From NCBI RefSeq assembly GCF_000224145.3, contig NC_020172.2, positions 2,773,557-2,837,556 on the forward strand: a DNA stretch of 64,000 nucleotides, in the 5' to 3' direction. This document shows positions 35,301-46,100 of this stretch, piece by piece (positions within the stretch are counted from its first letter, which is position 1; each line of letters starts with the position of its first letter). The notes under the pieces were generated by a model, which saw only the letters and a list, made by a program, of their open reading frames with translations, ran no database searches and was not told the origin of the DNA. Made by a program: the position numbers and the translations under genes. This DNA comes from Ciona intestinalis (Eukaryota; Chordata; Ascidiacea; Phlebobranchia; Cionidae).

Positions 35301-38300
35301 TCCGTACATTGCTCGTATCTGATTTAAGTCTTCTATTGAAGGTGATAAGGCGGTCTCCCTGTATACCTTTCCCGTTTTCCTATTAGATCATTGTTTATTA
35401 ATACATAGTAGGACGGGGAAGATGGGAGACCTTTAGCACGTAATATCCAAATATCGTGTTTTAAACAATTAACAACCGTTTATGAGAGTCGTGAGGATAT
35501 GGTTTTATAATTCTGTGATTGTTCTTTGTTTATTACCCAATAAGACGAGCAAGTAGAATTAAAAGGTGTCCCATCTTTCCCCACCCTACTATATATGATG
35601 TTTAATCTTTGTATGGTGTTTTTACGTCCCATTTGGGGTAGTAAACAAATAACAGTAAAAAAAAAATACAAAACCGTATCCTCACGACTTCCACAGACCG
35701 TTGTTATCTGTTTGAAACACGATCAGTATATTCGGATACTATGTGCTAAAGGTGTACCGTCTTACCTCACAGTACTCTATAAACAATAAGGGTATTCTTT
35801 TTATTAACTTATTTACCACTCACTTTACGGTAATGGTTGGTTTAGCGTTGATTGATGACGCATAGCCATCGTAGTTTAACACAGAGTTAAAGTCGTAAGG
35901 TGAACCGTATGAGTTTATATCTTTCGCCCGGACTTTCGTAAATTGGGCGAAAATACCTTTCAAAGTTAAAAAAGTAGGTTGAATGGTGTATAAGAAAATG
36001 TATGTTGTTATCTGTGCATTTACAGACTGTTTAACGAAATCTATGATCAATATTTCTAAAATGGATTTATAAAAATTCAGGTTAACAGTTTCTTGCTATA
36101 TTAGTGTATGGGGATTTGTAATTCAAGATAAATTTAATTTATTTGTACGAAAAACGAAATCTGTAACGAAAATCAGATTAATTAAAACAGCAAAGAGAAA
36201 GAAATTAGTGACAAAACGACAGTCGTTAAAAATACGCTACACGGGTAATAAAAACTACTTAAGTCGAAAATCATGTGTACAAGTTCACATACACACGTTC
36301 ATTATTATTTTACCTGGTATTATATTATCTTTATGAACTTTGATATAGTCGTCTCTGTCCGGCCTCTTAAACTCGTGGTCAAAACCAAGCACATGCATTA
36401 TTTCATGTGTAACGGTGGAAATTACTACGCATGAGTTTGCAAGGTATATCTGTATAATATAAATAAATATTTAAATATTGTTTACTTTCGCGTGATGGGT
36501 CAACGACAATGGAGTTATAACATCAGTGTTTTCTTTTATACACCTTGGCCTACTTAGGAGTTACCAGTATGCAACTATACTTGGGTAACTGAATATAGTT
36601 CGTTATAGGATTTTACTTATTTGAGATGTGTCTACTGTACGTGTAATTTGGTTTCTGAATTTTTTAAAAAGTGTCGCTGTAATTATTACTGATTGCAGAT
36701 AGGCGCGCTTTACGTTGTAAACAGCGAGCCTTTTTCTCACGGCACGTTTGCTCGTTTTCTGTTCTTGGAAGTTTGCAAGCAGTTCTAGCTTAGCGGCGTT
36801 GGGAAAAGTTGCTGTCACGGTCGTTTTGGGCCATTTAGGCAGTTTAAAACTGATACTGAACATTGTATGTTCTTGTACTACCTTCACAGAAAGTGTTTAG
36901 TTAAATACGTTTAGAGCATTTATGTAGTTTTTATGGAACAACCGCGCAAAAAGTGCAGCGTCAGCAGGTGTTTTTCTGTAATAGGCTGTTCAGCAGCATT
37001 TGATACATTCCCACATTTTGATTACAATATACATAGACTGACATACAGAAGTAACAGGACAGCTCTATTACAAGCAGAGCTTTTATTAGAGATAGTGGAG
37101 TCGGGTAAGATGGGACATACTTCTTTCTTTTCTGATTTTGACAGAATTATATAACTAAAGCCCCGTGACCCTGTTTAACAATCTTGTTTAAAAATCAAGA
37201 AATGTAGGATTTAGGGGCTAACGGTATCCCACTTTACCCCACAGAACTATACACATCATATAACTTGCCGGTTGAGTTCCGCCAATCTTGCCTAAGAAAG
37301 TATAGCAGGCGCCGTCCAATACACGAAACTCTATCTTGTCCACGTCTGCTTTCGTTGCGGGGCGAAACTGAATGCAAGTAGCAGAACTAAACAACCTCAT
37401 TGAACGTAGGATGATTTTTATTCGTTTCGGGCTTTCACCTGAGTAAATAATAACGTTGTATATTGGTTTAGGTATAGGGTTATAGCCGTTGATTAACATG
37501 CAACTGTTTTGCTGGTTATTTTTTTTAGTTAATTTGATCTGCATTATTGTATACTCGAAAAGATAAATGAATGAATGAATGAATGAATGAAACTTGCTTT
37601 ATCCTAGCGTGGCCGGTTAACGACAGTCGTTATAACATGGGTGTTCTGTTTCATACACCTCGTGCCAGCTTACGTGCCAGCACACTTTATGAAAAGAAAA
37701 ACAAGTTCAACTCACGAGTTAATGCGTCCAGTAAATAAGGAATTACAACAGTTTCGTTGTCAGCAGCTTTCCCCCACCTTTTCGCATTCTTATTTGCAGC
37801 ACGAGCGATGTTTTGTTCCAATCCTAAAAACACAATGTGTTTTTATTACTGTTATTTTTCAATACATTGTTTTCTACGTTTCATTTGTAGATATAATGTA
37901 TATATATATATATACATTTGCTTGGAAAAAAATGTACTTTTACTTTACTTTGGGAGAAAATGGCACACCTTTTTATTCTATTTTCTCGTCCTATTTGGTA
38001 GAAACAAAAAACATTCAAAGAATTATAAAACCGTATCCTCACGATTCCCATAGACCGTTGTTAATTGTTTAAAACACGATCAGGATATTTGGAAATTATG
38101 TGCTAAAGGTGTCCCATCTTCCCCCACCCTACTATACTAAACTTTTAAAATATATACAAATGTAGAGTTCTAATAACCTTCGTATTCGGGCTGCCGTACG
38201 TCGTTATTTAGTGGATTGTCCAATTTGCATTCACATATTTGGCAGCCTTTTTCGTCATAGCCTACCACGCAACAACCACAATCTTCGTTGTCGCAATTTT

Positions 38301-38747
38301 TTCCAAAACCCGGTACATCTTCTGTAGAAATGGGAAACAAAACGTTTACTGTTTATTCTAGGATTTTAGCCAGGGTTTGCCCATTACACCAAATTTGAAA
38401 CTAGAACTAAAATACGCTACGTATGTGTCTAATGCCCAGCGTCGTGGCCAGTGGTTACAGTGTCTGCCTCTATAGACCAGAGGTTAAAGGTTCGAGGCAC
38501 GATACTGCTACAATTGTAGGTGTATAAGTCACCTTGGCGTAGACACTTAATAGTAGCTTCTTCAACCCAGTGGTCACTAATGAGTTGTCAAACTGTCAGT
38601 CATATATTAATATACATTTTTTATACTTAGTTACCACAGTATGTAAAAATAATATAATTCTCCTATGTTACACTAAACCATATACTTACCCGCACAAACG
38701 CAGGTTGCTAAAACGAAAGCAAAATAAAGAAACCAAAAACACTTCAT
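29398..38747 (-). CDS. Astacin metalloprotease with four kringles and three TSP1 repeats (gene A)
   Basis: Predicted secreted zinc endopeptidase. 18 exons, 831 residues: 38690-38747, 38178-38321, 37716-37823, 37269-37438, 36314-36449, 35824-35956, 35158-35358, 34520-34659, 34021-34123, 33679-33785, 33436-33603, 32988-33093, 32673-32809, 32042-32200, 31367-31535, 30833-30978, 30200-30332, 29398-29575. Order: signal peptide; small Cys-rich module ([15 protein letters not shown]; antistasin-like, ~21-67); astacin domain with the full zinc site [12 protein letters not shown] (~175-186); kringle (~282-363); TSP1; TSP1 ([11 protein letters not shown]); kringle; TSP1 ([10 protein letters not shown]); two kringles, each split over two exons with NYCRNP and PWCY motifs. 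The Met-turn reads SVLNY instead of SIMHY. Intron 4 appears to use a GC donor (CCG|gcaagt). It faces paralogue B head to head. Natural substrate unknown. Confidence 0.92.
29626..29998 (-). mobile_element. Two overlapping SINE pieces, gene A intron 17
   Basis: A tail/body fragment (29626-29700) is followed by a second tail (ATGAATGTATGAATGTTACT) and a copy running to a tRNA-like head with CGAGCCTCGCACCGTAACCT and GCGAGCTAACCACTG. Confidence 0.65.
30005..30193 (+). mobile_element. Family-1 MITE, gene A intron 17
   Basis: TAGGGTGGGGTAAAATGGAA to ATCTTACCCCACCCTACTA; it ends at the exon 17 donor. Confidence 0.85.
30349..30785 (+). mobile_element. Cluster of broken MITEs, gene A intron 16
   Basis: 30349-30527 is a family-1 copy lacking its right end. 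30537-30615 is a family-2 core fragment. 30729-30785 is the left end of a minus-oriented family-1 copy (TAGTAGGGTGGGGGAAGATG). Confidence 0.7.
31224..31310 (+). mobile_element. Family-1 MITE 3' end, gene A intron 15
   Basis: AAAATGGGACGAGAAAACAC to ATCTTCCCCACCCTACTG. Confidence 0.75.
31606..31920 (-). mobile_element. Near-complete tRNA-headed SINE, gene A intron 14
   Basis: From right to left: tRNA-like head with B box CGAACCCGCAA, the TGTCTTGCCCAAGGACGCAT and TAGTGACCACTGAGTTAGAG blocks, the CATGGCACCTCGTGTCAGCT block, and a GAATGAATGAGTG tail at the left. Confidence 0.75.
32424..32617 (+). mobile_element. Family-1 MITE, gene A intron 13
   Basis: TATGGGGTAACATGGGACAG to CATCTTTCCCACCCTACTA. 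Confidence 0.8.
32839..32960 (-). mobile_element. Shortened family-2 MITE, gene A intron 12
   Basis: TAGTAGGTTGGGGTAGGATG and CCCAGCATCTTACTA ends. Confidence 0.7.
33212..33405 (+). mobile_element. SINE lower body, gene A intron 11
   Basis: GGTCACTAATGGGTTGTCCA through CACTCGTGTTATAACGACTG and a TTACATACATTCAG tail. Confidence 0.7.
33838..34013 (-). mobile_element. Family-1 MITE, gene A intron 9
   Basis: The left end is shortened (TAGTAGGACACC). The right end is CCCGTCCCCCCCCCATTTTA. Confidence 0.75.
34730..34900 (+). mobile_element. SINE lower body, gene A intron 7
   Basis: Degraded: GTTACATGATTCTTATATAC, AATGAAACATAACGACTG, and a TTCATTCATTCAC tail. Confidence 0.6.
35405..35775. mobile_element. 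Back-to-back pair of family-1 MITEs, gene A intron 6
   Basis: A plus-oriented copy (35405-35593) is followed directly by a minus-oriented copy (35594-35775, left terminus missing), so the two cores form a large imperfect inverted repeat. Confidence 0.8.
36473..36590 (-). mobile_element. SINE fragment, gene A intron 4
   Basis: TTTCGCGTGATGGGTCAACG and TATACACCTTGGCCTACTTA blocks. Confidence 0.5.
37090..37252. mobile_element. Family-2 MITE, gene A intron 4
   Basis: GAGTCGGGTAAGATGGGACA to CCCACTTTACCCCACAGAAC. Confidence 0.65.
37561..37680 (-). mobile_element. SINE with expanded GAAT tail, gene A intron 3
   Basis: A run of about six ATGA/GAAT units at 37566-37590 precedes the SINE blocks CGACAGTCGTTATAACATGG and TCATACACCTCGTGCCAGCT. 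Confidence 0.7.
37950..38139 (-). mobile_element. Family-1 MITE, gene A intron 2
   Basis: GGGAGAAAATGGCACACC to CATCTTCCCCCACCCTACTA. The sequence right of the 38954 gap begins inside a copy of this same element. Confidence 0.85.
38446..38600 (+). mobile_element. SINE head, gene A intron 1
   Basis: A clear tRNA-like promoter: A box TGGCCAGTGGTTACAG and B box GGTTCGAGGC, then the CAACCCAGTGGTCACTAATG block. It is repeated with changes at 39416-39640. Confidence 0.75.
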
Positions 38748-38953
38748 ATCCTTACAGCAGTACACTATAATGCGTATACTCCAACTCTAAAGCGGTTGAA
38801 AATATCTGTCTTTTGCTATTATTTTTATTTTTAACAAAACTTTTCCGTTTTACCTCATTCACACGCGCTAAAAATGGAGTAGCCGCTTAAAAACTGTCAG
38901 AATAGAACGCTTATATTTCGAAATATGATTTTAACCGGAAAAGGTCATAACAA

Positions 38954-39003
38954 NNNNNNNNNNNNNNNNNNNNNNNNNNNNNNNNNNNNNNNNNNNNNNN
39001 NNN
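38954..39003. other. Assembly gap, 50 N
   Basis: Placeholder gap of standard size. The bases before it (ending AAAAGGTCATAACAA) recur at 39953-39965 and continue there without interruption. Confidence 0.98.
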
Positions 39004-39965
39004 AGAATTATAAACCGTATCCTCACGATTCCCATAGACCGTTGTTAATTGTTTAAACACGATCAGGATATTTGGAAATTATGTGCTAAAGGTGTCCCAT
39101 CTTCCCCCACCCTACTATACTAAACTTTTAAAATATATACAAATGTAGAGTTCTAATAACCTTCGTATTCGGGCTGCCGTACGTCGTTATTTAGTGGATT
39201 GTCCATTTTGCATTCACATATTTGGCAGCCTTTTTCGTCATAGCCTACCACGCAACAACCACAATCTTCGTTGTCGCAATTTTTTCCAAAACCCGGTACA
39301 TCTTCTGTAGAAATGGGAAACAAAACGTTTACTGTTTATTCTAGGATTTTGGCCAGGGTTTGCCCATTACACCAAATTTGAAACTAGAACTAAAAAACGC
39401 TACGTATGTGTCTAATGCCCAGCGTCGTGGCCAGTGGTTACAGTGTCTGCCTCTATAGACCAGAGGTTAAAGGTTCGAGGCACGATACTGCTACAATTGT
39501 AGGTGTATAAGTCACCTTGGCGTAGACACTTAATAGTAGCTTCTTCAACCCAGTGGTCACTAAGTATGTAAAATAGTAGCTTCTTCAACCCAGCTTCTTC
39601 AACCCAGTATCTTAATAGTAGCTTCTTCAACCCAGTGGTCACACAGTATGTAAAAATAATATAATTCTCCTATGTTACACTAAACCATATACTTACCCGC
39701 ACAAACGCAGGTTGCTAAAACGAAAGCAAAATAAAGAAACCAAAAACACTTCATATTCTTACAGCAGTACACTATAATGCGTATACTCCAACTCTAAAGC
39801 GGTTAAAAATATCTGTATTTTGCCATTATTTTTATTTTTAACAAAACGATAACTTTTCCGTTTTACCTCATTCACACGCGCTAAAAATGGAGTAGCCGTT
39901 AAAAACTGTTAGAATAGAACGCTTATATTTCGAAATATGATTTTAACCGGAAAAGGTCATAACAA
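39004..39965 (-). repeat. Second copy of gene A 5' end, likely allelic
   Basis: A near-identical repeat of 38016-38953. It contains exon 2 again (39161-39304) and the signal-peptide exon again (39697-39754, ATG at 39752-39754). It differs by scattered single bases, small indels and an extra CTTCTTCAACCCAG tandem expansion at 39566-39640. The break at a 50-N gap and the start inside a MITE suggest two haplotypes laid end to end rather than a true duplication. Confidence 0.85.
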
Positions 39966-40101
39966 TAGTTTAGGTCACCTACCAAATTTATGAAGTATTT
40001 TATTTTGAATGTGAACAGTATTTTGAATGTGAAACTGTGTATTTTCTATGCGGTATGTGAAAGTATAGGGCGACTTGTTGATACAGGTTTTATTCACAAA
40101 C
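39755..40101. promoter_or_regulatory. Shared upstream region of the divergent astacin pair
   Basis: Taking the right-hand gene A start as the one adjoining gene B, the two start codons are 347 bases apart on opposite strands. Regulatory elements for both genes should lie here. No clear TATA box or known motif was identified. A short tandem TATTTTGAATGTGAA occurs at 39999-40030. Confidence 0.5.
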
Positions 40102-43100
40102 ATGTTACGACTTATAGCTTTAGTGTTATTGTTCAACTGCTATTTAGGTAAACAAGACGTTATGTAGTTTATTAAAAGGTTTTACTTAAGTTTTTATTTG
40201 TTTGCAGTACAATCACAAAGCATAAAAGCCAGAGCAGGGACAAGCACACGTTACATTAGTAGATGGACTCAAGAACCAGTTTCATCTGGTTTTTACCGGA
40301 TCCCGTACGAATTTCACAAGCGGTTACGTAAGTTCTAGTGTATCTGTATACAATAACGTTGAGGCACTGATCATGGTTAAAGGGGTCGGCTAGAGGATAC
40401 AGGTTCGAGGCTCGAATCGGCTACCAATTTTGGCTTTTGTATTCTTGATCAAGACACTTTTGCTCCAACCAAGTGGTTGCTTAATGGTTTTCTAAGTTTC
40501 CAAGCATAAAATTAAAAATATCAACACACAAGTAACATGGTAATAACTCGTAAGCGAGCACGAGGTGTGTGAAACAGAACACCTGTAGTATAACAACTGA
40601 CGAAGAACACCTGTAGTATGTGGTATAACAGAACACCTGTAGTATAACAACTGACGCTGCCCCATCGAGCGAGGATAGATAAGTTTCATTCATTCATACA
40701 TTTTACAGTCGGCAACCCTGTCTTGATAAAAGGAATTCTCCGTACTTTAAAACTTTTCAACTCTGCGACATGTTTGCGTTTTGAACCTGCACAACCAAAC
40801 GACAAAAATACGATGAAATTTTTATTTGGTTCGTGTGCTACGTACTTAGGAAGAAATAACCCACCGTTTAATGAGGTTTGGTTTATTTTTGTGAGTTATT
40901 TTCTACTTAATAATTGTAGATAAGTTATTTTGCTGCAGTGGTTGAGCGCTCAGTGACAAAGTAAAATGACGTAGGCAAACTGCACTCAAAAATGCCATTT
41001 TCCGCACCTCTCAAATTATATGCCACTCATAAAATCACAAAATACGAAGACTCATATGGGTTCAAGGCTCGTCGTTGCTACCATTGTGAGCGTATGTGTC
41101 CTTGGGCAAGACATTTAACAGCAATTGCTCAAACCCAGTGGTCACTAATGGGTTGTCTAAATTATCAGCCTTACACAAAAAAACAATCACCTATACAAAG
41201 TTACATACATGCGGATAACTCGTAAGCTAGCACGAGGTGTATGAACACTCGTGTAATAAAGACTGTCGTTTTCCGGTTACGCGAAGATGAAGCAAGTTAC
41301 ATTCATTCATTTAAGCTTATACCGTTTAATATACATTAACTTAATGTTCAATTTTGTTTCAGTTATTCGTTGGGTTAGACGACTGTTTCTCAGTTGGAAA
41401 GATTTCCCGTGTTTTAATGTTTTCTCTCGGTATGTACTACGAAATTGGGAGATCCGACAGAGACAAATACGTAAAATTTGTGGCTGGAACCTATGGGACA
41501 AACGGTAAGCATGTGTTTTTGTTGTTGGTTACGATAAAACGGTGTGTTTTTTCAATTTGGGTGAGAACCTGAGATTTATGTCAAATTTTATCCATTACCC
41601 TTTATTTATTTTATAGTACTGGGGGGAGATGGGACACCTTTAGCACACAATATCCAAATACCCTGATTGTGTTTTAAACGATTAACAACGGACTATGAGA
41701 CTCGTTGGAATACGGTTTTATAAATCTTTGAATGTTCTTTGTTTTCTACCAAATGATACAAGAAAATAGAATGAAATGTTTCCTATCTCTCCCACCCTAC
41801 TATATATATATATATCACAGGGTACCGCAATTTTCAGCAATTGTTTTCATACGTATGGGAATCATATAATTCACCATACGACTTCAAATCCATCATGCAT
41901 TTTGACGGCTATGAGTTTTCTACTCGTGGTTCTGCAACAATTCGTGTTAAGTATGTTAAATAAATGAATGTCTAATATTATAATTGTTTCTATTACAAGT
42001 TTAACTTAAAAATATTTAAACAGCATTAATGGCTCGTTTGTCTGCTAGGTGTAGCGGTGCCATCGCAAAGTGGTGAGCGCGCCTGCCTCTAACCCAGCGG
42101 CAATGGGTTCAAGGCTCGTCGCCGCTACTATTGTGGGCGTATGCGTTCTTGGGCAAGACACTTTATGGCAATTGCTCTAACCCAGTGGCCACTAATACGT
42201 ATTCCAAATCACCAGCGATACATAAAAACGTTAAAAAATAAAGACTTAACACCCACAAAGTAACATACATGGTAATTCGTAAGCTTGCACAAGGTGTATG
42301 AACATATAGTCATTTTCCGGCCACACGAGGATACAGCAAGTTATATTCATTCATTCAGGTCTACGGACAAACCTGTACAAGCACAATCCATCGGTCCTTC
42401 AATAGAAGACTTAAAACAGATACGAGCAATGTACGGATGCACGAAGCGTGGCTTGAACGAAACTACGACATGTTATCACACATCTGACCATGGATACAGT
42501 TACAGGGGTAGGGTTAACACTACCATAGGAAACCTGACGTGCCAGAGGTGGAATTCAAGCTTTCCTAATAATCATTACTTGTGAGTTTACGCAATGTTTC
42601 ACCTTTGCTACCTATATGCTATAATATGAAAAAAAATCATTTATGACGTCATCAGAATTTTGATTGCGTCATCACAAAAAATATTATACTGTACGAACTT
42701 TCTATGGGATGTTTTGCTCCAGTCGGTACTGTGGTTTGGCTGCAAAATACAAAAAAGTAAAAACCTGATCAAAAAATAGGGTGGGAGAAGATGAGACACC
42801 TTTTTATTAATTTTTCTCGTCTCATTTGGTTGTAAACAAAGAACAATCAGCGTTTCCTCGCGGCTCCCATTGTTAATTGTTCAACACGCGATCAAGATAT
42901 TTTGATATTATGAGCTAAAGGTGTCCCGTCTTCCCCACCCTACTATATTAAAAAAAGTGCACCAGCAACATTTTAATATACTCTAATCTGTTTACCTTCA
43001 TTTTCCTCCAGTTCTCCGTCAGATATTACTGCCGCTGGCTTAGAGGACAATTATTGTAGAAACCCAGATATGTCGGACATGCCATGGTGTTACGTAACGA

Positions 43101-46100
43101 ACAGTAATAAGATATGGGAATATTGCAACATCACTGCATGCCCACCAAACGGTAAGCCAAGGGGTTTAACTTTCTCATTAGTACTAAAATAGTAGGGTGG
43201 TGAAAGATCGGCACCTTTCCATTTTATTTTCTCGTCCCATTTGGTAGTAAACAAAGAATATCCAAAGAGGAATAATACCCTTTCCTCACGGCTTCCATGG
43301 TTGTTGTGTCTTTTTCTCACGACTTCCACCGTTGTTGATTTTTTAAACCCCGATTAGTATATTTAGGTGTTATGTGCTAAAGGTGTACTATACCCCAAAG
43401 TGTTGTATATGGTTCTAACATAAAAGTTTGTATTGCTAACTGTTTGTATAAGGACTTTATTCAAAGTTTCTATTAGTACTGTGGTGTAACACGGACAACG
43501 TTATAGCACAAAATAAACCATACTTTTCAGTCATATTTTTGGAGTTCTGGGGACACGATTACATATTTTTGTAAATATTCTTTGTTTACTACTAAATGGG
43601 ACGGTAAAAGAGAATTGATATATAAACATTTGACCATAACCTAAATTTATCACTTTAGGTGTCAACCTTTTTATAATTCTTTATGACGTAGGCAAAAAAA
43701 AACTTAAAAATGTCGTTTTTTAATAAATAAACACTGGTTACCATATAACAAACAAGTTTATATTTTTAAGCTGAAGTCCCAATTCTGCCAACGCCTACTC
43801 CACCCCAAAACATTATTGGTTTCTGGCTCCCCTGGTCGTCATGGAAACCATGCAGTAACTGTGACCGTGGATTTACGTAAGTTGAAACCTACTTATGTTT
43901 ATGTATAGATTAATCTATAGTAGGTGGGGGAGACGGGATATATTTAGCACATAATATCCAAATACCCTGATCATGTTTTAAACAATTAACAGCGGTCCAT
44001 GGGAGTCGTGAGGATACAGTTTTATAATTCTATATATTTTATTGTAGATACCGAACTCGGTCATGTGTTGGAAACACACCAGGTTCCTTGGGATGTCCAG
44101 GAATACAATGGCAATCTGAACCTTGCTATGAAGATTGCCCTATACGAGGTAAGTATGGTTGCCTAATATAGATTACATAGAAATAAATATACCCTTAGCA
44201 TACAGTTACACATTGTTACCTACTTAGAATTTTTAGCTTTATTTTTGGTGTCACGTTTTGTATTTGTGCGACGCCTAATAGCTTAAAATTTACTGGTTGT
44301 TGTGTACCTATAGAATAAGCAAATATTTCTGAAAAGAGCTTGTATAAAGTGTATCTTACTTTTTCTGTAAGCCACCGGTATTTTATACAGAGCGTCAATG
44401 GTCTCCTTGGGGAGCATGGAGTGCATGCGACAAATCTTGTGGTCCAGGTACTCACTCAAGAGTAAGGTATTGCCAAGAAGGCGGGTGCAAGGGGAAGGTA
44501 TTCAACTCGGGACCCTGTGAGGCCCAAGCATGTCCATTATGTAAGTTTCAATACATTGCTTTTATTTTAGGTAGGTCATGGGGCCTGGGATTTAGACCAG
44601 AGTTGGCCCATATCCTGTAGGCCACAGTTTAGCCAGTATTGCCTTAGATTTAGTGCGAGAATTGTTGGCGTATGTTTCTTTGGATGACAAGACTCTTAAC
44701 GACAATTGCTCCAACCCAGTGGTCACTAATGGGTTATCCAAAATTATAAGCAGTACAAAAATATGTACATAAAAAAATCTTAAATACTTTTACCATCTTA
44801 AACTTAGATCCAGACGGCGGTTGCTTTAAGGTCAGTGAACCTGGTAGTTACCGTGGCAACAGAAACGTAACGACATCGGGTGAACCGTGCAAACATTGGA
44901 ACCAGACTTCGTATAGGTACGTATAGGTAGTAGTACAAAAATAATCATTCTGCATCGATTTATATAGTATACTGTGGGGTAAGACGTAAAACCGTAAGCA
45001 CCTAAATTCTATATTTTTGATCGTGTTTTAGTTAACAACGCTCTTTTAAAGTCATCTGCGGTTATGTAATTCTGTAAAAAATATTTTTTTTCATAACAAA
45101 TGGGAGGAGAAAATAAAATAAAAAATGTACCGTCTTACCCCAACCTACTATATACATTTGGCTTGCCGTTNNNNNNNNNNNNNNNNNNNNNNNNNNNNNN
45201 NNNNNNNNNNNNNNNNNNNNGATCATGTTTAAACAATTAACAGCGGTCCATGGGAGTCGTGAGGATACAGTTTTATAATTCTATATATTTTATTGTAGAT
45301 ACCGAACTCGGTCATGTGTTGGAAACACACCAGGTTCCTTGGGATGCCCAGGAATACAATGGCAATCTGAACCTTGCTATGAAGATTGCCCTATACGAGG
45401 TAAGTATGGTTGCCTTATATAGATTACATAGAAATAAATATACCCTTAGCATACAGTTACACATTGTTACCTACTTAGAATTTTTAGCTAATCACGTTTT
45501 GTGTTTGTGCGACGCCTAATAGCTTAAAATTTACTGGTTGTTGTGTACCTATAGAATAAGCAAATATTTCTAAAAAGAGCTTGTATAAAATGTACCTTAC
45601 TTTTTCTGTAAGCCACCGGTATTTTATACAGAGCGTCAATGGTCTCCTTGGGGAGCATGGAGTGCATGCGACAAATCTTGTGGTCCAGGTACTCACTCAA
45701 GAGTAAGGTATTGCCCAGAAGGCGGGTGCAAGGGAGAGGTATTAAACTCGGGATCTTGTGAGGCCCAAGCATGTCCATTATGTAAGTTTCAAGACATTGC
45801 TTTTATTTTAGGTAGGTCGTGGGGCCTGGGATTTAGACCAGAGTTGGCCCATATATCCTCTAGGTCAGAGTTTAGCCAGTATTGCCGTAGATTTAGTGGG
45901 AGAGCTGGCTCTATGCAAAAGTCGGGTGATATTATAAATACATACTATAGCCACACTAAAGTAAACTTGGATGCATTACATCAAGTTTAATTTATTGTTG
46001 TAGTTTATTTAGCCCAGAGATAATGGGTTCAAGGCTCGCCGCTGCTACAATTGTTGGCGTATGTTTCTTTGGATGACAAGACTCTTAACGACAATTGCTC

